Positions 9,110 to 19,011 are shown, numbered from the stretch's first letter. The stretch: 64,000 nucleotides of DNA from Dysosmobacter welbionis (GCF_005121165.3 NZ_CP034413.3:1488001-1552000), one strand, 5' to 3'. Numbers and translations are program-made. The notes: generated by a model not told the origin, from the letters alone.

Positions 9110-9820
9110 ATGGCTCTCAAACAGATTACGCGAGTGAATATTGCAGAGAAGGTTTTTGAACAGCTGCGGGACCAGATCCTCCAGGGGACCTGGAAGGAAG
9201 GCGAAAAGCTGCCCTCTGAACAGGAGTTGACTGAAACGTTAGGCGTCAGTCGGAGCTCTGTCCGCCAGGCCATCCGTACACTGGCTGATTATGGGATGGT
9301 AGAGACCCGAAATGGCACCGGAACCTATGTCAAGCGGCAGATTTCCGGCAATTACATGCTCAATATCGTGCCTATCGGCGATTTGCAGTTTGAAGATATT
9401 GTGGAAGTGCTGGATTTTCTATGCCTCATTGAGGACAGTGTGGCAGCCATGGCTGTCCAGCGCTGCACCCAGGAGGAGCTGGCGGAACTGCAAGCGATCC
9501 ATAAGCGCCTGATTGCCGCCAAGGATCAAAACGATCTGGAGGCGCTGACCAATGTGGACGTGGAATTTCACTCGAAAATCGCGATGATCACGCAGAATTC
9601 CCTGGTGGTTCAGACTTACGCGCTTTTACTGGAGTTTCTCCAGCCGGTCATGCATCGCACCTATGTGACCCTGGGCGCGGAGGAAGGTATTCCATACCAT
9701 GAGCGACTGATACAGGCCTTTTGTGCGCATGACGCGGTATCTGCCAAAAATGTGATGGGGGCCCACGCACAAAACCGGAGGGATAAATTTTTGGCACTCC
9801 AAGAAAGGATTGAACCATGA
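9110..9820 (+). CDS. GntR-family regulator, FadR subfamily (FCD domain)
   Basis: 236 aa from the ATG at 9110 (MALKQITRVN); a TTG eight codons upstream is less likely. Residues 8-72 form the GntR winged helix, with the recognition region EQELTETLGVSRSSVRQAIR and wing NGTGTYVKR. Residues about 80-225 form the helical FCD ligand-binding domain (EVLDFLCLIEDSVAAMAVQR; VEFHSKIAMITQNSLV with a metal-binding His). FCD proteins sense small organic acids and usually repress the neighbouring catabolic genes. It overlaps the dehydratase start by 4 bases (ATGA), so the two are translated together. Confidence 0.93.
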   Translation: MALKQITRVNIAEKVFEQLRDQILQGTWKEGEKLPSEQELTETLGVSRSSVRQAIRTLADYGMVETRNGTGTYVKRQISGNYMLNIVPIGDLQFEDIVEVLDFLCLIEDSVAAMAVQRCTQEELAELQAIHKRLIAAKDQNDLEALTNVDVEFHSKIAMITQNSLVVQTYALLLEFLQPVMHRTYVTLGAEEGIPYHERLIQAFCAHDAVSAKNVMGAHAQNRRDKFLALQERIEP

Positions 9821-11012
9821 AGATTACAAGCGTCGACATTTTCCTCCTGCGCCATGTCGGTGAGGAGTTTTCCCCCTTCCCTTTTCGTCCGGCGGTGTGC
9901 CGTGTCAATACGGACGAGGGATCTGCGGGTATGGTGAAGCCGGCATTTCCGTAGGAACCGGTGAAAACGGCGTGGCCTATATGCTCAAGGACCTCTCTCA
10001 GCTGGTCTTGGGGAAGGACCCCATGAACAACGAGGTCATCTGGGAGGACATCCATAATGTGCTCCGGGGACACCTCAGCGGAGGCGGTGTGACGGTCTAC
10101 TCCGCCATGAGTGCCTTGGACACCGCCATGATGGATATCAAGGGCAAAAAGCTGGGGGTCCCCATCTATGTTCTGCTGGGCGGCAAGCATCGTGACAAAC
10201 TCAAGTGTTATCTCTCCCAGTGCCATTTGGGTTATCTGGATGATTACCGCCTACAGGCCACTATACAGCAGCTGGCCGATACCTGCGCCAAGATCCAGAA
10301 GGACGGGTATCCTGCCGTCAAATTCAATGCCGTGGCTTTTGACGAGCAGGCAAAGCCCCTGCCCCGGGAGATGACCACCGGTCCCTTGGAGAAAACGATT
10401 TTGGATCTTGCAGAATCCCGCCTGGCAGCAGTGCGGGAGCGGTGCGGTGACCAGCTGGGCATCATCCTGGAAAATCTCTGCGGGACCGATGTGACCGCGG
10501 CCGTGCAGCTGGAGCGGATCGCCCGCAAGTACGGCGTGCTGATGATCGAAGAGGCCACCTCTAACTTCAATCCCGCCCTTTACGGAGAGATCGCCCGGAG
10601 AGTCGAGACACCGTTGGCCACTGGTGAGCGTTTCCACACCCGCTGGGGCTTTGAACAGCTGCTCAAACAGGGAGCTATTTCTGTGATTCAGCCGGATATC
10701 ACCAACTGCGGAGGCCTATCCGAGGCCAAGAAGATCTGCGACCTGGCACACATTTATGATGTCCGCGTCCAGTGCCATGTAGCCGGAACTCCTATCGCGG
10801 AGGCCGCTGCCATTCAGCTGGAAGCCGCCATCCCCAATTTTTACATCCACGAAACCTACCATATGGCAGCGCATCCTGACTGTGTGTCCTACGGAAAGTA
10901 CGCTTACGTACCGGAAAACGGTTATTTGACTGTGCCGGATCTGCCTGGCCTAGGGCAGGAGCTTTCTGACAAGGCCATGGCGGAATCGCTGGGACATATC
11001 GAGGTCCGATAA
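9817..11012 (+). CDS. Enolase-superfamily sugar-acid dehydratase (mandelate racemase/ManD-like), frame broken at a G run
   Basis: The first frame reads MKITSVDIFLLRHVGEEF and stops after about 45 residues. The main frame runs to 11012. Adding one G at GGG 9918-9920 joins them as RVNTDEGICGYGEAGIS and gives a 398-aa protein. Superfamily features are present: the capping N-domain, glutamates on successive barrel strands (LENLCG; IEEATSN; TGERFHTRW), and DITNCGGLSEAKKICDLA. The closest named relatives are RspA/ManD-type D-mannonate dehydratases and galactonate dehydratases; the substrate cannot be read from sequence. With the TRAP transporter and GntR gene it suggests import and dehydration of an aldonic or uronic acid. 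Confidence 0.87.
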
Positions 11013-11390
11013 GGTAACCAATTTTTTGAGATACAGACCGTGCCGAGCATGGCAGCTTCAAATCCGCTGCGATGGGAACTTGCCCCAAGCATCGGCCCCT
11101 AACAGGAAAAACGCAGATAGAGGCAGTGGAGTAGATCGGATGATAATTACCCTCGTTAACAGCTAAAAACAACAAATAGAGCGAAAAGGACAGGACAACC
11201 CGTTCTTTCCGCACCTAGTTTATCTTCGCATCTATATGGACTTCCATCGTAGGCCCGGTTGTCCTTTCCAATTTCTCGTCCGATTTTCGGGTTCCCCCTC
11301 AGAATCAAACATCTAAAAAATTCATCCCATGCAACTTCTTCAGCAAAAAGCGACCAATATAGCCATACAGTTCAACTGAAAAGCGTACGA
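11013..11390. other. Intergenic, no supported gene
   Basis: No credible coding frame. A loose inverted repeat (AGGACAACC near 11190, GGTTGTCCT near 11259) could be a weak terminator for the dehydratase transcript. The stretch ends at the second tRNA-Val fragment. Confidence 0.4.
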
Positions 11391-11432
11391 TTCACACGCA
11401 GAAGCTCGCTGGTTCGAGTCCAGTAGTCTTTG
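11391..11432 (+). repeat. 3' part of tRNA-Val(CAC), att-like copy 2
   Basis: Same make-up as the copy at 3087: TTCACACGCAG, a perfect T-arm (GCTGGTTCGAGTCCAGT) and AGTCT. It differs at a few bases, and the last acceptor bases have changed (AGTCTTT). No 5' half is present. It stands directly beside integrase remnants on the opposite strand, the typical order of an attachment site and integrase gene. Confidence 0.75.
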
Positions 11433-11435
11433 CCA

Positions 11436-11471
11436 AAAAGAACCTGATTTCACGAGAAATCAGGTTCTTTT
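11436..11471. terminator. Bidirectional terminator beside the att-like site
   Basis: Perfect 15-bp stem AAAAGAACCTGATTT / AAATCAGGTTCTTTT with a 6-base loop. T-runs on both strands let it serve the tRNA side and the opposing integrase remnant. Confidence 0.8.
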
Positions 11472-11479
11472 CTTTGCTT

Positions 11480-12040
11480 TTTGCGTATTTGCAGTGCCCC
11501 GATTTTTTTGGTGTTTTTGATTGACTACAGAAATACCACAGACAGGAAAACTCCCGCATCCGCGGGAGTTTCTTTTTCGCTTTCATGGCGGCAATCAGAA
11601 CTCTCAGCTTCTCCTCGCACTCTTCCGGGGTATGGCCGCAGACATTCCGGGAGCTCTGCTTGCCGTCCGGCCCTCCGGGTGAATACCGCCCTTCCCAGAG
11701 GTGGTCGCCGATCTGATTGCCGCTGCCGGGCTTTCGCCGCTTTGCCATGGTATCAGCCCCTTTCCGAAGATCTCGGTCATGAAGGTGTCCATCACCTGGG
11801 CCGCCTGCCGCTGTATATCGTCGGTGACGTTGGCGTAGGTGTCCAAGGGGAAGCTGGCCTTGGTGTGGTCCAGGATGCCGGAGCGGGTCTTGGCATCCAC
11901 GCCGATGGCCAGAGCAATCGGCTCCGCTTTCCAATTAACAATAAAAAATCGGAGTACCCCGAAGGATACTCCAATCGTCCGCGTGTCATGAAACGGCCTG
12001 TGAAATCCGGTAATACCGGTGGTTTATAAGCAGCAGACAA
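11480..12040 (-). pseudogene. Tyrosine integrase remnants (C-terminal and N-terminal pieces)
   Basis: Reading the minus strand, 11912-11755 encodes the last 50 residues of a phage integrase (LDTYANVTDDIQRQAAQVMD), including the catalytic tyrosine in DTYANV. At 11748 a new frame begins MAKRRKPGSGNQIGDHLWEG and continues LRVLIAAMKAKKK, the N-terminus of a second, arm-binding-type integrase. That frame runs into unrelated residues before the terminator. The core catalytic domain (Arg, HxxR) is missing, so neither piece is active. The arrangement suggests two related integrases collapsed by deletion next to the tRNA site. Confidence 0.75.
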
Positions 12041-12052
12041 GACACTTTTATC

Positions 12053-13357
12053 TTAGATAGTCCGGTCAAGCACAGTAACCTGCGTGATCACATCGCGCAG
12101 GCGGTCAGATCCTACCATATAGTTCAGGACATCGTCAGCTGTTGCGAAGTATTGTGTAGTATCAGGCTGCCCCCACAGGTAGGCAATGATTCGTCCCCTG
12201 GAATGGCTGATCCCGTATTCTTTCCCATCCCAAATAAAGTCGATTTCACCGCCTTTGTCCACACACCATTTAAAATCACTGATTGAAACAAATTGATTCT
12301 GTTCGGGTGTATTAGCGGGAATCAAAGGAGTCATGGAAACAATCTCCTTTCTTTGTATGAATCGCTTCAATGGCATATCCATAGGATTAAAGCTTGGACC
12401 TGTTGGTGTCCATATAATTTCATGGGCGTGGGGATTTACATGCTCCCCCGGGTTACCATGGTCTGAATGATGAATCTCATAATCGGCTTTACCATCTGGG
12501 CCAATATGGGTCTCATAAAGCTCTCCGTGTTTATTATATGTCTGATTGATATCGCCCGGATTCCCTAAGAACTTCCAATCGTTTGGTTTTTTAGGGTTTG
12601 GTTTCCAGTCTGCGCCATAAGCACTGCCGCCGCCTTTGCCAATCAGGTACGGCTCTATTGTATCACGATCACCACTCGATGTGCTGCCGATTTTAAAGGC
12701 GTCCAAATCTTCACCACGGAAACTACGCTCGTAATCCACGTAGATGATATTGCCCTGCATTTCAGGAAACGGTGTATTGTAACAGATGATTTTTTCCGGC
12801 TCAATGCGCCGCAGCATCTCGTCATATCCTGCTATGAACCATTCTTTCTGGTCACAGCAGTTGTCATGCTCTGTGGCCATATAAGTTGAGACAGCAACAA
12901 CGCTTCCTTTTTCAATCCCCTCAAAGCAGAAATCAAACGTAGATTCGTCTCCCCAGTTGACGGCAGGAATCACCCGGATTCCTTTGGATGCCCAATATGC
13001 ACCGCACCAGCGATTACGAAATACATTGTAAATCTGCATGACAGGCGCCATCTCCAGGTACATACTGAAATCCGGCGATAGCACCGCACGGTAGCGGGAC
13101 AGTTTTTCGACGTCATTATCTGGGTGCTTCCAAACCCGCTCAAAACGATAGTCATATAGGAAGAAGTGAACCATCCGGTCAAGATGATTCTGATCCTCCA
13201 AATGGGTCTTGTCGAAGCCTATCAACAAAAGGTCGTCAAAGTCTCCGGGCTTTTCTTGGAACATGGGAATGATGGGGATTTTCAACTTTCCGTTGCCGGG
13301 AAACTGATTGCGAAGCAGCGCCTGACTGGTTCGGTAATTGTAATTTTCTTCGGTCAT
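12053..13357 (-). CDS. DUF4417 protein with C-terminal toxin-like extension
   Basis: 434 aa. Residues about 40-210 match DUF4417 of phages and integrative elements (KLSRYRAVLSPDFSMYLEMA; IYNVFRNRWCGAYWASKGIR; PEKIICYNTPFPEMQGNIIY). A glycine-rich linker (IGKGGGSAYGADWKP) leads to a His-rich module (YEIHHSDHGNPGEHVNPHAH, about 315-335) like C-terminal modules of some phage minor head proteins and polymorphic toxins. A last module of about 90 residues begins FVSISDFKWCVDKGGEIDFI and resembles small stand-alone mobile-element proteins. Function is unknown. It lies beside integrase remnants, so it is probably element cargo. Confidence 0.7.
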   Translation of the reverse strand: MTEENYNYRTSQALLRNQFPGNGKLKIPIIPMFQEKPGDFDDLLLIGFDKTHLEDQNHLDRMVHFFLYDYRFERVWKHPDNDVEKLSRYRAVLSPDFSMYLEMAPVMQIYNVFRNRWCGAYWASKGIRVIPAVNWGDESTFDFCFEGIEKGSVVAVSTYMATEHDNCCDQKEWFIAGYDEMLRRIEPEKIICYNTPFPEMQGNIIYVDYERSFRGEDLDAFKIGSTSSGDRDTIEPYLIGKGGGSAYGADWKPNPKKPNDWKFLGNPGDINQTYNKHGELYETHIGPDGKADYEIHHSDHGNPGEHVNPHAHEIIWTPTGPSFNPMDMPLKRFIQRKEIVSMTPLIPANTPEQNQFVSISDFKWCVDKGGEIDFIWDGKEYGISHSRGRIIAYLWGQPDTTQYFATADDVLNYMVGSDRLRDVITQVTVLDRTI

Positions 13358-13558
13358 AAATAGGCCTCCTGTGTGAAGTAAGGAATAAGTCCTCCTACAT
13401 ACAGGCTCCCGATTGGAAAAAGTTATACAGTTTCGCGCCGCAACATGAGCAATTTTAAATCAGCAATAAAAAGACGGAGTATCACGAAAGAATCTGTAAT
13501 TATTCAAAGCAGAAACAATTTTCAGAATTCGCATCTGAGTTTTATGCAGTGCAGAACC

Positions 13559-14317
13559 TTACCACCCCTTCATGGTCATGCCGCCCCGGGACCGGGTTTG
13601 TTCTTCTTCGTGGTTGTCTGGCTGATGGCCCAGAGCGATCCGCAGCTTCTGGAGCTCTTGCATCTGCTTGCAGTCGATGTGCAGCCTCGGCTGTGCAGTC
13701 ACGGCAGCCGCATTGTGCTGGAAGATATAGCTCACGTGAAAGTGCATAGCCGCTGCGATGTCATTGTGGTGAGCACGGAGCAAAGCCCGCCATGCCTGTG
13801 CGTTGTTATAGCCGAGACGCTCCGCGCGAGGCTGCATTGCGATGTACTTCAGATAGCCGTCCGTTTGCTGCACCTGTTTCCAGTATTCCTCCAGTATCAG
13901 GGTGATGAGTGACGACGCATGAGCTTTTGTTGGCTTCTGCACATAGTCCTCATACTCCAGCAGCTCTTTCACATCCATGAAGTCTTTCGTCGGCTTTGTG
14001 ATAAGCTGGTCCTGCTTGCGGGTAGGCCGACGGTCATTCGGAATGATCTCCGTCACAATATACCTCTTGTAGCTGATCTGCTTTTTGAGCACCTGCAGCT
14101 GACCGTCGATGGCTGACTGGATCGCTGGTGAGAGCAGCACGCTACTATCGTCTGATGTCAAGTAGGCCGTGTAGAAGTTCGCCGCCTTTTCCACGGACTT
14201 GCTCATGCTGCAGCAGCTGGCATCGCTCTGCCAGCGCTCGATTTTCTCCCGGGTCTTCGGCTGCAGACGAAGCTGGAGCCGTTCCTTCTCTGTTACGGAA
14301 TTTCCCCTCCTTTCCAA
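13559..14317 (-). CDS. Ribbon-helix-helix-like mobile-element protein, possibly a rearranged fusion
   Basis: 252 aa. The first 80 residues (EKERLQLRLQPKTREKIERW, then SMSKSVEKAANFYTAYL) match small RHH-type proteins of conjugative elements and phages. After residue 90 the character changes (DVKELLEYEDYVQKPTKAHA; LILEEYWKQVQQTDGYLKYI) and I do not recognise the rest. The start is uncertain: the ATG at 14317 sits inside the purine-rich RBS, and the expected start around VTEKERL now reads GTA. The join near residue 90 may mark a fusion or an old frameshift. It is probably part of the same element as the DUF4417 gene. Confidence 0.5.
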   Translation of the reverse strand: MERRGNSVTEKERLQLRLQPKTREKIERWQSDASCCSMSKSVEKAANFYTAYLTSDDSSVLLSPAIQSAIDGQLQVLKKQISYKRYIVTEIIPNDRRPTRKQDQLITKPTKDFMDVKELLEYEDYVQKPTKAHASSLITLILEEYWKQVQQTDGYLKYIAMQPRAERLGYNNAQAWRALLRAHHNDIAAAMHFHVSYIFQHNAAAVTAQPRLHIDCKQMQELQKLRIALGHQPDNHEEEQTRSRGGMTMKGW

Positions 14318-15175
14318 TAAGATGTCATGAAAAACGTCTGTTTTCTAAGGGATTTGTGCCTCTCTGATGACAGATTTATGACAAATTATATTTGATTTTC
14401 ATTGCCTTTCGGCAGTGTGAGGCGGGGAACAATCTGATTTTCCCGCGCAAAACATGCGGCAAACCAGTCCCGTTTCATGTGTTCAGCCTAGCCCGGGGAT
14501 AATCATGAACCCATTTAGGAGCATTTTAAAAGCTGTCTGGATATCCGGGTCCCCGGCTCCAAACAGTCGGGCAGCTTTTGGACGGAAGGCCGAAACGGTA
14601 TCCCGCAAAAGATCTATCCCTGGTGCTTTTACAATCCTCTCACTGTACACATGGTTTTTTGTGCTGAGGAGCACCTTTCTTTGATCGATGCGGCATAGTT
14701 TCAGCCTGACATGTGCCGTTCCGCTTTCAGGCGGACACAGAACAGAAACGTCACAGGCAGAAGTCACGAGGCAGGCGGAATACCGAGCCAGTACCTTCCC
14801 GACACAACAGCACACAACAGAGCGGGAACGGGTATGAGCGCAGGCCCCTTTTTCACGCACGGGGCCGCCGGCCTGCGTCCGTCAGTCTCCAGCAATCCTG
14901 CGCTTTCTGGATTTCATAGCGTGCAGGAGAAAAGTGAAGCCAGATGGATGTATGAGAGACTATTGGCCTTTTATATAAGGTTACCCGAAAATAAAAACAA
15001 AAAATTTTTATTGGAGCTTTGCCGTACCGGTATCAAGGATGCAATGCCTCATATACCAGATTCCGTTGTCAGCGTGTCAGCCTTTTAAAAAAGCACGCAC
15101 ATTGTCTACACCCCCATGCCGCAGGACTTTGAGATATGTACCTTTTCTCAGCGCCTGATATAAAATAGCCACACT
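14318..15175. other. Intergenic/decayed, no supported gene
   Basis: Several short open frames overlap on both strands but none has an RBS, a recognisable domain or consistent coding character. The sequence probably holds eroded element DNA between the integrative remnant and the sugar transporter operon. Confidence 0.4.
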
Positions 15176-15208
15176 AAAATAGCCACACCCTTAGGTGTGG
15201 CTATTTTT
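15176..15208. terminator. Bidirectional terminator
   Basis: Perfect 14-bp stem AAAATAGCCACACC / GGTGTGGCTATTTT with loop CTTA and T-runs on both sides. A partial extra copy of the left arm (AAAATAGCCACACT) stands directly before it at 15162-15175. Confidence 0.85.
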
Positions 15209-15453
15209 ATATGTCACAGGGACTTCCAGACGTTCAGTGAAAATGTCTGACCGTGCATAAGTGCCGCCTGCTCTGCAGATGCAGAAGGTTTTTGTAAACA
15301 TATAACAAAAAAGCACTTACACATTTACACAAAATGACGTTTTTGAAAAAAAGCCAAAAATCCTCCCCTGTCATGTGAAAAACAGGCGTTCCAAAAATGC
15401 CGGGTGTTCGATAAAATAATCACAAAGAGGTATATGTGAGGGGGGAGAACTGC

Positions 15454-16947
15454 ATGGAGTATATCTTGGAAATGAAGGATATCAGCAAAACCTTCCCAGG
15501 CGTCAAGGCGCTGGACCATGTCCAGCTGCAGGTACGGCCGGGAGAGGTCCATGCGTTGATGGGAGAAAACGGAGCCGGTAAATCGACCCTGATGAAAATC
15601 CTGATGGGGATTTACACCAGGGATGCCGGTGGTGAGATCCTGTTTGATGGCAAGCCCTATATGGTTTCCAACCCCAAGGAAGCCATGGACATGGGCGTGG
15701 CCATGATCCACCAGGAGCTCAATCCCATCTTGGATATGACCGTATACGAAAACATCTTCGTAGGACGGGAACTGCGCAAGAACGGTCTGGTGGACAAAAA
15801 GGCCGAGATTGAACAGGCTCAGAAGCTGATTGAGGAGTGCGGACTGCACGTCTCGCCCAAGGAGACGCTGCGGAACCTGACAGTTGCCCAGTGCCAGCTC
15901 ATCGAGATCATCAAGGCGATCTCCGTCAACGCCAAGGTTATCATCATGGATGAGCCCACTGCCGCCATCACCGACCGGGAAGTGGAGCTGCTGTTTGGAC
16001 ATATCCGCCGCCTGAAGGAGAAGGGCGTTGCCATCATCTACATCTCCCATCGTATGGCGGAGATCTTTTCCATCTGCGACCGGGTCAGCGTCTACCGGGA
16101 TGGACAGTACATCGGGACAGGCACCACAACGGAGCTGGACGAAGGCCAGCTCATTAAAATGATGGTGGGACGGGAGATCACGGATGTGTATCCAAAGCTG
16201 GAGGCGGACATCGGCGAGGTCGTCTTTGAGGCAAAAAACATCGTCCGGGCCGACAACAAGGTCAAGGGCGTGAGCCTGTCCGTCCGCCGCGGTGAAATTC
16301 TGGGAATCGGCGGGCTGGTGGGCGCTGGGCGCAGCGAGCTGGTGGAAGGCATCTTTGGCATGCACGCCCTTTCACAGGGAGAGATTTTTGTCCACGGCAA
16401 GCGGGTGAAGATCTCCTCTCCGGAGGACATCATCAAACAGGGTGTTGCGCTTATCACCGAGGACCGAAAGGTCACGGGACTGAATCTCAGCGGCACGGTC
16501 AACGACAACATTGCCATGGTGGCCATCAAAAAGCTCCTGACCCACGGACTCTACAACAAGGGAAAAGCCCGCCGCGCGTCTGAGGAGTATATCGAAAAGC
16601 TCAACATCAAGACTCCTTCCGCAGACCAGATCGTTGGAAACCTCTCCGGCGGCAATCAGCAGAAAATCGTCATTGCAAAGTGGCTTTTGAACGATCCGGA
16701 CATCATCATTCTGGACGAGCCCACCCGCGGCATCGACGTGGGTGCCAAGCGGGATATCTACCTGCTGCTGGGCAATCTGGTGCGCCAGGGCAAGGCGGTC
16801 ATCATGATCTCTTCGGAGATCCCGGAACTGATGGGTATTTGTGATCGGATTATGGTCATGTGCGAGGGCAACTATTCCGGAGAGGTCAGCCGGGAGGAAT
16901 TCTCCCAGGAGCGGATCATGACGCTGGCCTCTGCCATCAAGGTGTAA
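15454..16947 (+). CDS. Sugar ABC transporter ATPase, duplicated domain (RbsA/MglA family)
   Basis: 497 aa from the ATG at 15454 behind GGGGGGAG; a GTG six codons upstream overlaps that RBS and is less likely. Domain 1 has Walker A GENGAGKST (about 38-46), Walker B VIIMDEPTAA and a weak signature (VAQCQLIEIIKA). Domain 2 has the reduced P-loop GLVGAGRSE, signature LSGGNQQKIVIAKWL and Walker B IIILDEPTRGIDVGAK. This asymmetric pair is standard for RbsA/MglA/XylG ATPases that drive monosaccharide import. It is first gene of an operon with the permease (14 bases on) and binding lipoprotein. Confidence 0.95.
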   Translation: MEYILEMKDISKTFPGVKALDHVQLQVRPGEVHALMGENGAGKSTLMKILMGIYTRDAGGEILFDGKPYMVSNPKEAMDMGVAMIHQELNPILDMTVYENIFVGRELRKNGLVDKKAEIEQAQKLIEECGLHVSPKETLRNLTVAQCQLIEIIKAISVNAKVIIMDEPTAAITDREVELLFGHIRRLKEKGVAIIYISHRMAEIFSICDRVSVYRDGQYIGTGTTTELDEGQLIKMMVGREITDVYPKLEADIGEVVFEAKNIVRADNKVKGVSLSVRRGEILGIGGLVGAGRSELVEGIFGMHALSQGEIFVHGKRVKISSPEDIIKQGVALITEDRKVTGLNLSGTVNDNIAMVAIKKLLTHGLYNKGKARRASEEYIEKLNIKTPSADQIVGNLSGGNQQKIVIAKWLLNDPDIIILDEPTRGIDVGAKRDIYLLLGNLVRQGKAVIMISSEIPELMGICDRIMVMCEGNYSGEVSREEFSQERIMTLASAIKV

Positions 16948-16961
16948 AGGGAGGAAGAACT

Positions 16962-17909
16962 ATGAAAGAAAAGAGTCGTGCAAAATCGCTGATCAGCGAA
17001 TACTTCATCTTCGTGATTTTTATTGCGCTGGTGGTGGTGCTGACCTGCCTGAAGCCCAGCTTCATCCAGCCTGCCAACCTGGTCAATATTCTGAAGCAGG
17101 CCTCTATCAACGGCATTCTGGCATTCGGCATGATGTTCGTCATCATCGCGGGCGGCTTTGATATGTCAGTGGGCTCAACGGTCGCGTTCACCGGCATCCT
17201 GGCCGCCATGCTGGGCCAGGGACAGTATCCGATCTTCGTGCCGCTGATCGTAGCCATGCTGGGCGGCCTGGCCGTGGGCGTTGTCAACGGCGTGGGCGTT
17301 GCCGTGGGCAACCTGCCTCCGTTCATCATGACACTGGGAACCATGACGGCGGTCCGTGGTCTTGCCCTCCTGATCTCCGACGGCAAACCCATCATCGGAA
17401 TCAGCGAATCGTACAAGGCTGTGGCGGCGTCTTCGATCTTCGGCATTCCCATGCTGGCGGTCTTTCTGGTGATTACCATTCTGCTCTGCTCCTTCGTGCT
17501 GTCGAAGACAGTCTACGGCCGCCGGGTATATGCCTGCGGCGGAAATCTGCTGGCAGCGCAGGTCTCCGGCATCAACACCACCAAGATCCGCATCTCCACC
17601 TTTGCCATCGCGGGGCTTCTGGCAGGCCTGAGCGGCTTTTTAATGACCTCCCGTGTTACCATTGCCCAGCCCACAGCGGCTGAGAGCTATGAGATGGATG
17701 CCATCACGGCCTGCGTGGTGGGCGGCGTCTCTATGACCGGCGGCGTGGGCAAGCCTTGGGGCGTGGTGATTGGCTGTCTGTTGATCACGGTCATTGCCAA
17801 CGGTCTGGACATCATGGGCGTGTCTTCCCACTGGCAGAAGATCGTCAAGGGCGCCATCATCGTACTGGCTGTGCTGATCGACGTGAAGGGCAAGAGCAAG
17901 AAACGCTGA
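16962..17909 (+). CDS. Sugar ABC transporter permease (RbsC/MglC family)
   Basis: 315 aa, starting at the ATG behind GGGAGGAA. Eight to ten membrane helices are visible (FVIFIALVVVLTCLKPSF; GILAFGMMFVIIAGGFDMSV). The family motif GGFDMSVGSTVAFTG occurs near 65-80 and the conserved C-terminal GVSMTGGVGKPWGVVIGCLL near 262-281. It forms the homodimeric membrane channel of the importer. The C-terminus ends in a basic tail (KGKSKKR). Confidence 0.95.
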   Translation: MKEKSRAKSLISEYFIFVIFIALVVVLTCLKPSFIQPANLVNILKQASINGILAFGMMFVIIAGGFDMSVGSTVAFTGILAAMLGQGQYPIFVPLIVAMLGGLAVGVVNGVGVAVGNLPPFIMTLGTMTAVRGLALLISDGKPIIGISESYKAVAASSIFGIPMLAVFLVITILLCSFVLSKTVYGRRVYACGGNLLAAQVSGINTTKIRISTFAIAGLLAGLSGFLMTSRVTIAQPTAAESYEMDAITACVVGGVSMTGGVGKPWGVVIGCLLITVIANGLDIMGVSSHWQKIVKGAIIVLAVLIDVKGKSKKR

Positions 17910-17989
17910 ACGGTATTGAGAGAGGGGCGTTCCCCGTCCTGCTCTTGATATATATCGAAATGAACCAAACATTTCAAGGAGGAAAGAAC

Positions 17990-18967
17990 ATGAAAAAGAA
18001 GAAGTTTCTGGCTCTGCTGCTGACCGGCGCCATGGCGCTGGCCGCCCTCACCGGCTGCAGCAGCGGCACCGAGACCACCGAGGAGAGCACTGGTGGGGAT
18101 GCGTCCGCCGAGAGCGGAGACGGCGCCTATAAGATTGCCCTCATCCAGCAGCACCAGACCAACGCGTTCCAGATCGGCGTCACCGAGGGCGCACAGGCGA
18201 AGGCCGATGAGCTGGGTGTGGAGTTGAACATTCTGAGCGCCGATCAGGACGCTGCCAAGCAGATCAGCCAGATCGAGCAGTGCGTGTCCGAGGGCTATGA
18301 CGCCATCCTGTTCGAGCCCGTGGATCCCGATGGCCTGCGCGACGCCGCTAAGGCCGCTGCCGACGCCGGCGTCATCATGATAAACATCGTATCCGCCTGC
18401 ACCGACTGGGAGTCCGCCGGCATCTCTGCCGTGTCCTGCGGCGACAACGTCAAGGCCGGCGAGAATGAGATGCAGCATGTAGCGGATCTGCTGGGCGGCA
18501 AGGGCAACATCGCCATCCTGACCGGCCCCTCCTCCACCACCGACACGACCGCACGCCTGGAGGGCTATCGCAATATTCTGGCCAACTATCCGGACATGAC
18601 GGAAGTGATTGCTCCCGCGGACTGCGCATGGGACACCGCCAAGGCCCAGTCCACCGTGGAGAGCTGGCTGTCTGCCTATGATCTGGACGCCATCGTCTGC
18701 CAGAACGACGGCATGGCCGTGGGCGCGGGCAACGCCGCCGGTGCCAACAGCGGCATCGTCATCACCGGCCTGGACGGCACCCCCGACGGCTATGAGGCCA
18801 TCAAGGACGGCCGCATCACCGGCACCGTGGCGCAGGACGGCGGTCTGATGGCTTCCAGCGGCGTGGAAGCTGCTGTCACCCTGCTGGACGGCGGCACGCT
18901 GGAGAACAATCTCATCATCGCGGACAGCGTGTGGATTGACTCCTCCAACGTGGCGGATTACGAGTAA
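17990..18967 (+). CDS. Sugar ABC transporter substrate-binding lipoprotein (Peripla_BP_4)
   Basis: 325 aa from the ATG behind AAGGAGG. The signal peptide ends in a lipobox (LAALTGCSSG, Cys about 21), then an acidic linker. The mature domain begins YKIALIQQHQTNAFQIGVTE and shows the RbsB/YtfQ-like fold: ADQDAAKQISQIEQCVSEGY, AILFEPVDPDGL, ITGLDGTPDGYEAIKDG. The ligand is a monosaccharide or related small molecule; identity cannot be read. It is the last gene of the importer operon, with a promoter for the next unit directly downstream. Confidence 0.95.
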   Translation: MKKKKFLALLLTGAMALAALTGCSSGTETTEESTGGDASAESGDGAYKIALIQQHQTNAFQIGVTEGAQAKADELGVELNILSADQDAAKQISQIEQCVSEGYDAILFEPVDPDGLRDAAKAAADAGVIMINIVSACTDWESAGISAVSCGDNVKAGENEMQHVADLLGGKGNIAILTGPSSTTDTTARLEGYRNILANYPDMTEVIAPADCAWDTAKAQSTVESWLSAYDLDAIVCQNDGMAVGAGNAAGANSGIVITGLDGTPDGYEAIKDGRITGTVAQDGGLMASSGVEAAVTLLDGGTLENNLIIADSVWIDSSNVADYE

Positions 18968-19011
18968 GCTGCCAAAAGCGACAAATTGATCCGCTGATTC
19001 TCCAAAAATTC

